From assembly GCA_023411555.1 (NCBI GenBank), contig JAEYOQ010000062.1:84584-148583 (forward strand): DNA of 64,000 nucleotides, read 5' to 3'. Position numbers and translations under genes: made by a program. Position 1 is the first letter of the stretch. Each line of letters begins with the position of its first letter. Origin of the DNA: Bacillota bacterium. Its GTDB lineage: Bacteria; Bacillota; Clostridia; Lachnospirales; Lachnospiraceae. Under the pieces are notes generated by a model that was not told where the DNA came from, ran no database searches, and worked only from the letters and a program-made list of their open reading frames with translations. Positions 44,804-53,869 of the stretch are shown here, piece by piece.

Positions 44804-45634
44804 TTACCTTTTAAAGAATTTACTCTTTTTATTTTTGACCTTAGATACTTCTTTCTTCGTATCAGCACCTGCTTCTTCCTTTTCAATAACCTCCAAAGCT
44901 AGTTGACGATAACCATCAGCACCTGCAGACTTTGGATCATATAGGTTTATGGGTAATCCATGGCTGGGCGCTTCGGCTAACCGAACATTTCTTGGAATAA
45001 TAGTCTTATATATATTCTGCTTTAGATTGCTTTTAACATTTTCAACTACCTGTAATGATAGATTCGTTCTTGCATCAAACATTGTAAATACAACACCCTC
45101 CATCTCTAATTGAGGATTGAGGCGTTGTTTAACAAGATTAATTGTATGTATTAGCTGAGTTAATCCCTCTAAAGCATAAAACTCGCATTGAATTGGTACT
45201 ATCACTGTATCTGCAGTAGTCATTGCATTAACAGTCAGAGTATTTAAGGAAGGCGGACAATCTATAACGATGAAATCATATTCATCACGGACCTCTGCTA
45301 CATGTTTTTTTAGTATGTACTCTCTGTCCTTAACACCTATCAGCTCAATTTCTGCCCCTGCTAAATTGACATTAGAGGGAAGTAAATCAAGATTCTTAAT
45401 CGGTGTATGTATTCTACATTGCTCTAAAGAACATTCACCAATTATCATCTGATAGATCGTATTTTTCAACTTGTTCTTATCAATACCGAGCCCACTTGAG
45501 GTATTTCCCTGCGGATCAATATCAATCGTTAAAACTTTTCGATCCTTTTCTGCCAGGCATGCAGATAGATTGATAGCAGTAGTCGTCTTACCTACACCGC
45601 CCTTCTGATTCGCAATCGCTATTATCCTTGCCAT
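44804..45634 (-). CDS. parA: ParA/Soj partition ATPase
   Basis: The start MARIIAIANQKGGVGKTTTA at 45634 is preferred, with GGATGGAG upstream. The 276-residue product has the deviant Walker A KGGVGKTT, the Walker B IVIDCPPSL and the LDLLPSN segment of small chromosomal ParA proteins. The C-terminus has an extra Lys/Glu-rich tail (about 30 residues) ending KNKKSKFFKR. It works with ParB on the parS sites nearby and regulates DnaA in related species. Confidence 0.95.
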   Translation of the reverse strand: MARIIAIANQKGGVGKTTTAINLSACLAEKDRKVLTIDIDPQGNTSSGLGIDKNKLKNTIYQMIIGECSLEQCRIHTPIKNLDLLPSNVNLAGAEIELIGVKDREYILKKHVAEVRDEYDFIVIDCPPSLNTLTVNAMTTADTVIVPIQCEFYALEGLTQLIHTINLVKQRLNPQLEMEGVVFTMFDARTNLSLQVVENVKSNLKQNIYKTIIPRNVRLAEAPSHGLPINLYDPKSAGADGYRQLALEVIEKEEAGADTKKEVSKVKNKKSKFFKR

Positions 45635-45914
45635 AAACTCCATCCTTCCAAACACTTATTGTTTATTTAACAATACTTTCTTTCGCTTACATAAGCCATA
45701 TTATATCATCTTTCGAATATTATATCTATACTATTTTCCCTGTTTTATCTATATTGGACTAAATATATATATAATTAATAATGATATTGGGCTTTCGTAT
45801 TGCAATTTTTTCTTATTTATCTCAACTTTGTACTAATTTTTGATATGAATATATACTAATCAATTTATCATATGACTAGTTCAATATCGGTTTTTACCAA
45901 CATTACATATGTAA

Positions 45915-45930
45915 TGTTTCACGTGAAACA
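45915..45930. promoter_or_regulatory. parS site 2
   Basis: TGTTTCACGTGAAACA, perfect palindrome, about 280 bases upstream of parA. Confidence 0.9.
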
Positions 45931-46288
45931 TCGATATCTGAATTGCTTAGTTAAGTTTCTATAATGAGACTTAGAACGCTTCACCTTAAATAAAATCGAT
46001 ACTCCTTTGCTCCTTTTATATCAATATATAGATAAGAGGATTATTCTCATACTCACTACTCTATCCTACACTTTGCACGCCTTATTATCTATGGATCGTC
46101 CAATCAGAAAATCAGTCATCTAAAGAGGTAAACAACTATATTCCAATAATCATATCGTTTTGATACCAAAGATTATTATGATTTAGTATTTGAATAATAC
46201 TGAAGCAAGAATTACACGTTTAAAATACGTTAGCAAATTTCAAATCACGTATAAAAGCTGTTACAATTCATAGATGACCAAATAGGTT

Positions 46289-46355
46289 ATCATTTAGTCG
46301 TTATTATTTAGTCGTTATTATTTAGTCGTTATCATTTAGTCGTTATCATTTAGAG
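46289..46355. repeat. 14-bp tandem repeat array
   Basis: Four full copies of AT(C/T)ATTTAGTCGTT start at 46289, 46303, 46317 and 46331, and a fifth, partial copy starts at 46345. It lies between parS sites 2 and 3. Confidence 0.8.
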
Positions 46356-46419
46356 ATTATTTATTAGCTGGTACGCAAATCAGTTTAAATAATGATCGCT
46401 CAAGAATAGAGTTACAAGA

Positions 46420-46435
46420 TGTTTCACGTGAAACA
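46420..46435. promoter_or_regulatory. parS site 3
   Basis: TGTTTCACGTGAAACA, perfect palindrome, 505 bases from site 2. Confidence 0.9.
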
Positions 46436-47043
46436 TAACAGCACCTTTCTTTTAATTAAAATTATTAATAGTTATTTTCGAAATATTAGCCTATTATGAT
46501 TTCACAAATTTCATATAACTAATCTAGATACTAACCACTACATAATATTATATTCTCAATAAATACTCCTCCTCTTGTGATACACTTGCTTTGTGTGTAT
46601 TGTAATCTCTGGTGCATATCAAAATTTAATTACTTATTTACTATACTCTTATTAGTCAACGATGTGTAATCCTTATTCATGATAAATAAGTTTTAGATAT
46701 CAGGAATATTCTATATATTCATGTTCGAAATTTAATAATGTAATTGCAGCTTTACCTAAGAAACTTAATGTACACCCTTTAAGAATATTTAATTAGTTCT
46801 CTACTTATTGATCTAAGATACTCTATTTACCCTACCTAAAGCTGCTAAATATACATGTTACTTGGGTAGAATCTCTACAGAATCTACCTCTTTAAATCAA
46901 TAGATATATTTATATCGTTTGCACCATTGGATCTTAATCCTTTATAATATTCAAACTTTCCAAAGAGTAAATTATAATTGATAATAATAATTCTTTTAGT
47001 CATTCTACAATTATTATTATAATAGATGATACCGTCAAGTATT

Positions 47044-48301
47044 TTTCGCAAAATCAAAATTAGCCGTTTGGATACCGGTAGTTAACCGGCTATGTAAGCT
47101 GCTTCATCAGCAGATTGCATATGATCCAGATGCTTCATGTTCATGTAGAGCTTTGCTCCCCACTGGGTACCAGCTACATAGCGAAGTCGGGCACACACCA
47201 GCATAAGGGCTGATTGCCCATCAGGAAATGTACCTACCACTTTTGTGCGTCGCTTAATTTCACGATTGAGACGCTCAATTGCATTATTGGTCCGTATACG
47301 ATTCCAGTGTTCATAGGGAAAGTTCATGTATGTTAAGGTTTCTTCAATACCATCCTCAAGCTTTTTGGCCGCTTCTTTGAGCTTCATGTTTTTTAGCTCA
47401 TTAGCGACCTGCTTTGCCTTTTCCCGAGCTGCTTCTTTGCTTTCCTGGGCATGGATTGCCTTAAGCATTTTTGCTACGAACTTCATCCGGCTACGGGGAG
47501 TTACGGAGAAAATATTTCTGTAGAAATGAACCGTACAACGCTGATATTTGGCATCGGGAAATACTTCAGGAATGGATTCAAGCATACCAAGGTTCTTGTC
47601 TCCAATAATCAGTTGGACACCTTTGAGACCTCGGCCTTTTAACTCAATGAGGAAGTTCCTCCAGCTTTCCTTGTCTTCCTTCATTCCCTCAGATGCTCCG
47701 ATTATTTCTCGATAGCCGTCTTCATTTACAGCAATGGCGATTAGGATGGATACGTTCTCGTATTCACCGCCCCAACAGCGTTTCAAGAAGATACCATCTA
47801 CGAAAACATAGGGATAGTTTCCACCATGCAGAGGTCGATTACGCCATGTTTCGATGTGTTCATAAGCCTTCTTGTTTAGGTTGCTGATGGTTCCCGGAGA
47901 TACCTTAGTTCCCCAAAGTGCTTCCGTCTGCGGTAACGTTCAATAATAGCAGTTTCAAACGGAATCCCCTTAAGTTTAGCTACGTTCAGTTTTACCTCAC
48001 CAGAAGTAGTAACCAGGTTTCTCTGATAATGACCGGATCTGTAACCTTGACGTTCACCTGAACGCTCATATTTCTCAGCATTGACGAGTTCATCTGCTTC
48101 CTTATCAAGCAGGGCGTTGAGAGTTTCCTCTACGCTGGAACGAACTAAATCTTTTAATTCGGTTTTGATTATTTCTTCGTTTAATTGTATAATGTTATCA
48201 GACATGTTTCATAGCCTCCTTTGGAAGATTTTGTGTGGTAACTTTATTTTACCAAACGGCTATGGAACATGTCCATTTTTTGTTAAACTGAATTTGCGAA
48301 A
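47044..48301 (-). mobile_element. IS256-family insertion sequence, decayed
   Basis: The left end TTTCGCAAAATCA (47044-47056) and right end TGAATTTGCGAAA (48289-48301) are inverted repeats with one mismatch, and a second shared block AGCCGTTTGG lies further in. The left end lacks about 28 bases that separate these blocks on the right. The only gene is a broken mutator-type transposase. The flanking bases show no evident target duplication. Confidence 0.75.
47082..48205 (-). pseudogene. IS256-family transposase, internal deletion and frameshift
   Basis: The N-terminal part (start 48205, MSDNIIQLNEEIIKTELKDL) runs in one frame to ERYRRR and then reads into a stop at 47876. From about 47924 a second frame continues EALWGTKVSPGTISNLNKK through the DDE core: the first Asp in YPYVFVDGIF, the second in IIGDKNLGML and the Glu in NAIERLNREIKRR. 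About 25-30 residues usual between the blocks are missing, by comparison with family members as I remember them. The deletion also shifts the frame, so no full transposase is made. Confidence 0.85.
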
Positions 48302-48417
48302 TTAATTATACGTTATCCACTTCGGTTTTTCTTACGAGGTAAATATTATCTGAATACATGTTGTGAAACAACTTTTGTAATCATTCAATTATTTGCATAC
48401 AGAAGTATATTATCTTT

Positions 48418-48460
48418 ATTATGAACTTCGTTCCCATTGTTAACCTCGTTTACAATGGGA
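48418..48460. repeat. Second copy of the 18-bp repeat family
   Basis: Two units, 48418-48435 (ATTATGAACTTCGTTCCC) and 48436-48453 (ATTGTTAACCTCGTTTAC), plus the same closing AATGGGA, match the six-unit array at 36632-36745. It can form a CCCATTGT/ACAATGGG hairpin. Confidence 0.7.
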
Positions 48461-48523
48461 ATAGCATTTATTTTTAATAGTGCTTTCTGTTACTTAGAAT
48501 GTTTATTTGAATAAAAAAAGGAA

Positions 48524-48539
48524 TGTTTCACGTGAAACA
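48524..48539. promoter_or_regulatory. parS site 4
   Basis: TGTTTCACGTGAAACA embedded in a longer 24-bp palindrome (48520-48543). It lies 32 bases after the degU-like gene stop and might also act as its terminator. Confidence 0.9.
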
Positions 48540-48570
48540 TTCCCAACTATATCTTAATTCTACTATTATA

Positions 48571-49221
48571 TTAATATAGGTCGACAAGATTCTTCCTTAT
48601 TGCATAAACGGCTGCCTGTGTTCTATCAGAGACATTTATTTTCTTAAAAATATTAGATACATGATTCTTTACCGTTTTTTCACTTATTGCAAGCATATAT
48701 GCGATTTCTTTGTTGAATAATCCCTCCGCTAATAACTTCAGTACTTCAATTTCTCTTCTAGTTAGCGAATTATCATCATTTGCTTGACTATTTTTCTCTT
48801 CCAACTTCATCTTAAGAACGGGCGTTAATTCCGGCTGAATAAATGCCTCTCCGCGATTCACGCTGAAGATTGCTTTCTTTAATACGGATGAGTCAGAATC
48901 CTTTAATACGTATCCATCAACACCAAGTTCAACTGCTCTCATTAAATATTCTACTTCATTGTGTATTGTTAATATTAATATTTTTATCTTAACATTATTC
49001 TCACGAATATATTGAAGTACCTGTAGACCATTCAAAATCGGCATATTAATATCCAGCAAAAGCACGTCTGTCTTATTCTCGTCCAGAAGCTCTATACATT
49101 GCTTCCCGTTACTCGCCTCTGATGTTACTACAATATCGCCATCTAATTCGAGTAATTGCTTAATACCTTCTCTAACCATTGAATGATCATCTGCAATCAT
49201 AATATTAACTGGTTTGCTCAT
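48571..49221 (-). CDS. DegU/NarL-type response regulator
   Basis: The 216-residue protein has a receiver (DDHSMVREGIKQLLEL, phospho-Asp in VLLLDINMPILNGLQVL, lysine in GYVLKDSDS) and a LuxR-type helix-turn-helix (LTRREIEVLKLLAEGLFNKE, then KTVKNHVSNIFKKI). It overlaps the kinase gene upstream by 17 bases. The pair resembles DegS-DegU of Bacillus, but target genes cannot be told from here. Confidence 0.9.
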   Translation of the reverse strand: MSKPVNIMIADDHSMVREGIKQLLELDGDIVVTSEASNGKQCIELLDENKTDVLLLDINMPILNGLQVLQYIRENNVKIKILILTIHNEVEYLMRAVELGVDGYVLKDSDSSVLKKAIFSVNRGEAFIQPELTPVLKMKLEEKNSQANDDNSLTRREIEVLKLLAEGLFNKEIAYMLAISEKTVKNHVSNIFKKINVSDRTQAAVYAIRKNLVDLY

Positions 49222-50320
49222 TTTTATCCCCCTCGTGAATAGTTAGTGGTGCTGATACTGTTACTGTAGTACCATTTTCCATGTCGGATATAATATCTAC
49301 GGTACCTGATAATAAAGAGATTCTTTCTTTCATAATTGATAGACCAAAGCTAGAGGTATGTCCCTCATCTTCACTTTGCCTTTTATCTATATTAAAACCA
49401 CTTCCATTATCCCTGATTAATACATTTACTGTAAATTCATCATAAACGATATCAATATTTATAGTTGTAGCATTTGCATGCTTTATAACATTATTACATG
49501 CTTCCTGAATAATTCGGAATAAAGTTAATTTAATTACAGGATGTATTTCCTTGGTCTCGTCATTTGCATTAACAATGATATTAATACTATTCAAATCCAT
49601 TAACCGGCTAGCAAATCTCTCAACAGTTACTGTTAGTCCGATATCGTCTAATGACATGGGTTTAAGATTATATATAATCCCCCTCATCTCATTGATGACT
49701 GTCTTTATTGTGTTAGACATTGAATTTAGCTCCAATTTAGCTCGAATAGCATCAATATCGATTAGCTTAACACACAGCTCTGTTTTATGCACAAGACTGG
49801 TAAGATTTTGAACCGTAGAATCATGTAAATCCCTGGCGATTCTCTGACGTTCTATTTCCTGGGCCTCTAATATACTTAATCCCTTATCATTTACTACCTT
49901 CTTATTCTCATTCGTTTTTTCTGTATTTTTAATATTATCTGTAATAGTTTCATAACGAGCAACGATATCTATTGTACTTTTTAATCCTGAAATCTTTTCT
50001 TCAATTTGACAAACTTCTTGCTTTAACTCATCAATTCTTTGCTTGATATTATCGATGGTTATAGGTAAATCCTTCTCATTTTGGAATGACTTATAGATGG
50101 GAGAGAAAAGATCAATGTTATGTACTTTCGTTCTTTCTCTTTCATGTAAGTCTTCTTCCTGTTTCTTTAGAAGATTCTGCTGATCCTTTAGTTGAAGCTT
50201 TACAGAATATAATTTTTCTTCATATTCGATGATAATTTCCCTCAATAAGGAAGCAGATGATTTAAAGTTATCAATTGGATTATCTCTCATTTGTTCACTG
50301 ATTTCATTGCTGTCACACAT
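49205..50320 (-). CDS. DegS-type cytosolic sensor histidine kinase
   Basis: The start MCDSNEISEQMRDNPIDNFK at 50320, with AAAGGGAG upstream, is preferred, giving 371 residues. There is no transmembrane helix. A long N-terminal coiled coil (about 30-140) is followed by the HisKA_3 box ERQRIARDLHDSTVQNLTSL and the ATPase motifs FRIIQEACNNVIKHA, RDNGSGF and SSFGLSIMKERI. This is the DegS architecture, signalling from the cytosol. It phosphorylates the overlapping response regulator. Confidence 0.88.
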   Translation of the reverse strand: MCDSNEISEQMRDNPIDNFKSSASLLREIIIEYEEKLYSVKLQLKDQQNLLKKQEEDLHERERTKVHNIDLFSPIYKSFQNEKDLPITIDNIKQRIDELKQEVCQIEEKISGLKSTIDIVARYETITDNIKNTEKTNENKKVVNDKGLSILEAQEIERQRIARDLHDSTVQNLTSLVHKTELCVKLIDIDAIRAKLELNSMSNTIKTVINEMRGIIYNLKPMSLDDIGLTVTVERFASRLMDLNSINIIVNANDETKEIHPVIKLTLFRIIQEACNNVIKHANATTINIDIVYDEFTVNVLIRDNGSGFNIDKRQSEDEGHTSSFGLSIMKERISLLSGTVDIISDMENGTTVTVSAPLTIHEGDKNEQTS

Positions 50321-50562
50321 AATAATATTAGCTCCCTTTCTATGCTCAGGCAACAATCTCATATGATAAAACCTTCTGAATTATTATCTTGAAACTAGTA
50401 ATTACTAATTTGATTTTATTACATGATTTTTATTGTTGTTACTTCTTAACAATAATCCTATAGCTTTGCCTTTAGCTATAAGATATCATTAATATAAATA
50501 TAATATAACATTATGAACTATTATGGAAGTATTTTTTAATGTAAAATAATATTTTTAGAATA

Positions 50563-51027
50563 TTATGTTAATTTTTGACATGGTGTTGTAATATCATTTA
50601 CATTAATCCCCACTGTAATTATATCTTGCATTCTTTTATTTTCATCTACTATATGAAAACCAATATTCTCAAAAAATTTAATACTGGTGGAATTAACGAT
50701 ACTTTTAACCTCATGAAATCCAGACGTAAAGGCTTTATTTATAAGCATTCTAACTGCAAAATCACCGTATTTTTTTCTCCGAAATTCCTTTAAAACAGCG
50801 ACATGACTTATCTCACATGCTTCTCCATCAAAGCATATTCTTCCGGTAGCGACAGCCTTTTTACTACCAACCTCCTCGTATACAATTACATTCATCGCCA
50901 TTTCATCCTGATCATCAAATACAATAGATTCCGGGAGCTTCATTTCATTTATGAATACCTCTCTACGAATGTAATATACGTCGGATAGGTCATTTTCTAT
51001 TGATAGTAACTTTCCTTGTACTAACAT
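50563..51027 (-). CDS. GNAT-family N-acetyltransferase
   Basis: The 154-residue product has the GNAT core: FINEMKLPESIVFDDQDEMA, ATGRICFDGEACEISHVAVL, the acetyl-CoA loop KEFRRKKYGDFAVRML and NSTSIKFFENIGFHIV. The acceptor is unknown. The gene lies 13 bases after rsmG on the same strand, with AGGAGGAAAT at the start, and may be cotranscribed. Confidence 0.82.
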   Translation of the reverse strand: MLVQGKLLSIENDLSDVYYIRREVFINEMKLPESIVFDDQDEMAMNVIVYEEVGSKKAVATGRICFDGEACEISHVAVLKEFRRKKYGDFAVRMLINKAFTSGFHEVKSIVNSTSIKFFENIGFHIVDENKRMQDIITVGINVNDITTPCQKLT

Positions 51028-51040
51028 ATTTCCTCCTCAA

Positions 51041-51769
51041 TTATAAAGGCTCTTTGGTAGGCTTCCCTGCACCACGAGGATAATTCTTTGGTGTTTTTTC
51101 AACCTTTTTAATTACGATTAAGGATCGCTCTATCTCTGTTCCGGGCAATAGAAAGCTGTCTACCGACTCAAGTCGTGCTCCTAATAATTTAAATGCTCTT
51201 TCGGAGGAAATTAGTTCCTCTTCTACTTTACCAGATTTATACGAGATAAAAAATCCGTCTTTATTCACATATGGAAGACAAAATTCGGATAAAGAGGATA
51301 ATTTCGCTACTGCTCTTGATACACAAAGATCAAATTTCTCTCTATATTCAGGATTTTTACCATAATCTTCCGCTCTTCCATGAAGCGTGGTAATCTTTTT
51401 CAGCTGCAGCTTCTCAATCACCTCCTGAAGGAAAACTAGCCGTTTATTTAAGGAATCTAAGAGTACAATCTCTAAATCTGGAAATACGATTTTTAACGGA
51501 ATACCGGGAAATCCTGCTCCTGTCCCCAAATCAAGGAGCTTTTGATTCTTAAGCTTTATAACTCTTATAAGGGTTAAGCTATCAATAAAATGCTTCTTTA
51601 TTACTTCAGAAAGCTCTGTTATAGCAGTTAAATTCATTACGTTGTTCTTTTCTACCAACATCTCATAGTAATCTATAAACTGCTGTTTCTGAGTGTCTGA
51701 TAATTCTAGATTTAATTCCTTCAGCCCCTGCTCGAACTCCTTGATCTCAGGGTAGAGCCTATAATCCAT
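51041..51769 (-). CDS. rsmG: RsmG, 16S rRNA m7G527 methyltransferase
   Basis: RsmG (GidB) methylates G527 of 16S rRNA. The 242-residue product has NLTAITELSEVIKKHFIDSL, the SAM motif LLDLGTGAGFPGIPLKIVFP, SLNKRLVFLQEVIEKL and the catalytic-region CVSRAVAKLSSLSEFCLPYV. Length and order after mnmG are normal for Firmicute origin regions. The ribosome site is GGAGGAAAA. Confidence 0.95.
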   Translation of the reverse strand: MDYRLYPEIKEFEQGLKELNLELSDTQKQQFIDYYEMLVEKNNVMNLTAITELSEVIKKHFIDSLTLIRVIKLKNQKLLDLGTGAGFPGIPLKIVFPDLEIVLLDSLNKRLVFLQEVIEKLQLKKITTLHGRAEDYGKNPEYREKFDLCVSRAVAKLSSLSEFCLPYVNKDGFFISYKSGKVEEELISSERAFKLLGARLESVDSFLLPGTEIERSLIVIKKVEKTPKNYPRGAGKPTKEPL

Positions 51770-51866
51770 ACTTTTCCTCCATAAAGGTGTGCTACACCAA
51801 TATTGCTAATTTATTATTTATCTTAACTTAATATATCCTAAAATCTAATATTATTAATTCTTCTGG

Positions 51867-53744
51867 TTACTTCTTTAGCTGAGTCAAGTAAACTAAGAGA
51901 ACAGAAACATCAGCAGGAGATACTCCGGAGATTCTGGATGCCTGTCCAATATTTTGAGGCTTGATTTGAATCAGCTTTTGCCGTGCCTCAATACGAAGAC
52001 TTGGTACTGCATTATAATCAATATCTTCTGGTATCCGTCTATTTTCCAGCTTCTTAAACTGCTCCACCTGACTTAGCTGCCTTCTAATATAACCTTCATA
52101 CTTTATATTAATGTTGACCTGCTCAATAACTTCCTCTGGCAATGGTTCACGTTTCTTATCAATAGCCTCCAGTAATTCATAGGTCAGTTCCGGTCTTCTA
52201 ATCAACTCTGCCAGAGTCGTTGCAGTGTTAAGTGGCGTACTCTTGCACTGTTCCAGAAGCTGTTGTACTTCCTTAGTTGCTCCAATTACTGTGTTTTCAA
52301 GCCGTTTCATTTCCTTTTGAATTTGCTCTTGCTTCTGTAGTAAATGCTGATAACGTTCTTCATCAATTAGTCCAACTTCATAGCCCTTTTGGGTTAATCT
52401 CAAATCAGCATTGTCCTGGCGTAGTAATAATCGATATTCTGCTCTGGAAGTCATCATGCGATAAGGCTCATGCGTCTCCTTTGTAACTAGATCATCGATC
52501 AATACGCCGATATATGCCTCGGAACGGTCAATGATAAGAGGCTCTCTGCCAAGAATCTTCATACTTGCATTTATTCCAGCAACCAATCCCTGTGCAGCGG
52601 CCTCCTCATAACCAGAGCTTCCATTAAACTGTCCTCCACTGAATAGACCTTCTACTGCTTTAAATTCCAATGAAGGCTTTAACTGCATAGGATTGATACA
52701 ATCATATTCAATTGCATATGCATTTCTTACAATCTTCGCATTTTCCAGCCCAGGTACAGATCGATACATATGATATTGGACATCCTCTGGGAGAGAACTA
52801 GACATACCTGCGATATACATCTCATTCGTGTATAAGCCCTCAGGCTCTATGAACACCTGATGTCTATCCTTATCAGCAAATTTTACTACCTTATCTTCAA
52901 TCGATGGGCAGTAACGCGGTCCGGTACCTTTAATATCACCAGAATATAAAGGAGATCGATCGATGTTTGCACGAATTATCTCATGAGTTTTCTCGTTAGT
53001 ATAAGTTAACCAGCAGGATACTTGTTCCTTCGTTAGGTCTTCCCTTTTTGTTGTAAAGGAAAAAGGAACTACCTTTTCATCTCCAAACTGCTCCTCTAGC
53101 TTACTAAAATCGATGGATCTCTTATCAATTCTAGCCGGTGTGCCAGTCTTAAACCGATACATTTCAATACCAAGCTCTTTTAAAGAACTTGTTAAATAAT
53201 TTGCTGATTGTAAACCATTTGGCCCAGTATGATTAACCGTTTCACCGTAGATACATCTTGAATTAAGGTAGGTACCTGTACATAATATAACTGCTTTACA
53301 AGGATATATCGCTCCGGAATAGGTCATAACTCCGCTTACCTTATTATCTTCGGTAAGAATCTTTACAACTTCAGCCTGTTTTAGAGTCAGGTTGGGTGTA
53401 TTCTCCAGAATCAACCTCATGCTTTTAGAATATTCCTGTTTATCTGCTTGTGCTCTTAGAGAATGAACTGCAGGACCCTTAGATAAATTCAACATCTTAG
53501 ACTGAATATAGGCTTTATCTATATTTTTACCCATTTGCCCGCCTAGTGCATCGATTTCCCTTACCAAGTGCCCCTTCGATGTTCCACCTATGTTGGGATT
53601 ACATGGCATCATTGCAATACTTTCCATATTTATAGTAAAAATTATGGTATTTAAATTCAGCCTTGCCGCAGCTAATGCTGCTTCACATCCGGCATGACCT
53701 GCACCTACAACCACTACGTCATAGCTCTCATATACGTAAGACAT
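51867..53744 (-). CDS. mnmG: MnmG (GidA), tRNA U34 modification enzyme
   Basis: With MnmE, this FAD enzyme makes carboxymethylaminomethyl-uridine at the wobble base of certain tRNAs. The start MSYVYESYDVVVVGAGHAGC at 53744 gives 625 residues. The dinucleotide motif is GAGHAGCEAALAAARLN. The cysteine segments CNPNIGGTSKGHLVREIDAL and GTGPRYCPSIEDK and the C-terminal helical domain are present. It lies between mnmE and rsmG as usual. Confidence 0.96.
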   Translation of the reverse strand: MSYVYESYDVVVVGAGHAGCEAALAAARLNLNTIIFTINMESIAMMPCNPNIGGTSKGHLVREIDALGGQMGKNIDKAYIQSKMLNLSKGPAVHSLRAQADKQEYSKSMRLILENTPNLTLKQAEVVKILTEDNKVSGVMTYSGAIYPCKAVILCTGTYLNSRCIYGETVNHTGPNGLQSANYLTSSLKELGIEMYRFKTGTPARIDKRSIDFSKLEEQFGDEKVVPFSFTTKREDLTKEQVSCWLTYTNEKTHEIIRANIDRSPLYSGDIKGTGPRYCPSIEDKVVKFADKDRHQVFIEPEGLYTNEMYIAGMSSSLPEDVQYHMYRSVPGLENAKIVRNAYAIEYDCINPMQLKPSLEFKAVEGLFSGGQFNGSSGYEEAAAQGLVAGINASMKILGREPLIIDRSEAYIGVLIDDLVTKETHEPYRMMTSRAEYRLLLRQDNADLRLTQKGYEVGLIDEERYQHLLQKQEQIQKEMKRLENTVIGATKEVQQLLEQCKSTPLNTATTLAELIRRPELTYELLEAIDKKREPLPEEVIEQVNINIKYEGYIRRQLSQVEQFKKLENRRIPEDIDYNAVPSLRIEARQKLIQIKPQNIGQASRISGVSPADVSVLLVYLTQLKK

Positions 53745-53869
53745 AATAACCTCCCTACTGCTTCTTTCTGCAGTATAAAACACCATATAACCAATCAACT
53801 CATACTAACGAAATAAACATTATTTAGCTAACCAATGGAATTACATTCACTTGGTTTGAAAATCACTTT

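Larger units (their letters stand above)
45635..47043. other. 1.4-kb AT-rich non-coding region with two parS sites
   Basis: No supported gene is present. The region holds parS sites 2 and 3 and a 14-bp tandem repeat array, and ends at the left end of a decayed IS element. Its upstream part must contain the parA promoter. The rest is low-complexity AT sequence without long hairpins. Confidence 0.6.

Noticed and set aside
45635..47043. Hidden genes in the AT-rich gap
   Set aside because: No frame with a ribosome site and protein-like composition was seen in any direction.
47082..48205. Two independent intact genes in the IS element
   Set aside because: Both are pieces of one IS256 transposase. 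The shorter downstream ATG is internal to the DDE domain, and the upstream piece ends in out-of-frame sequence.
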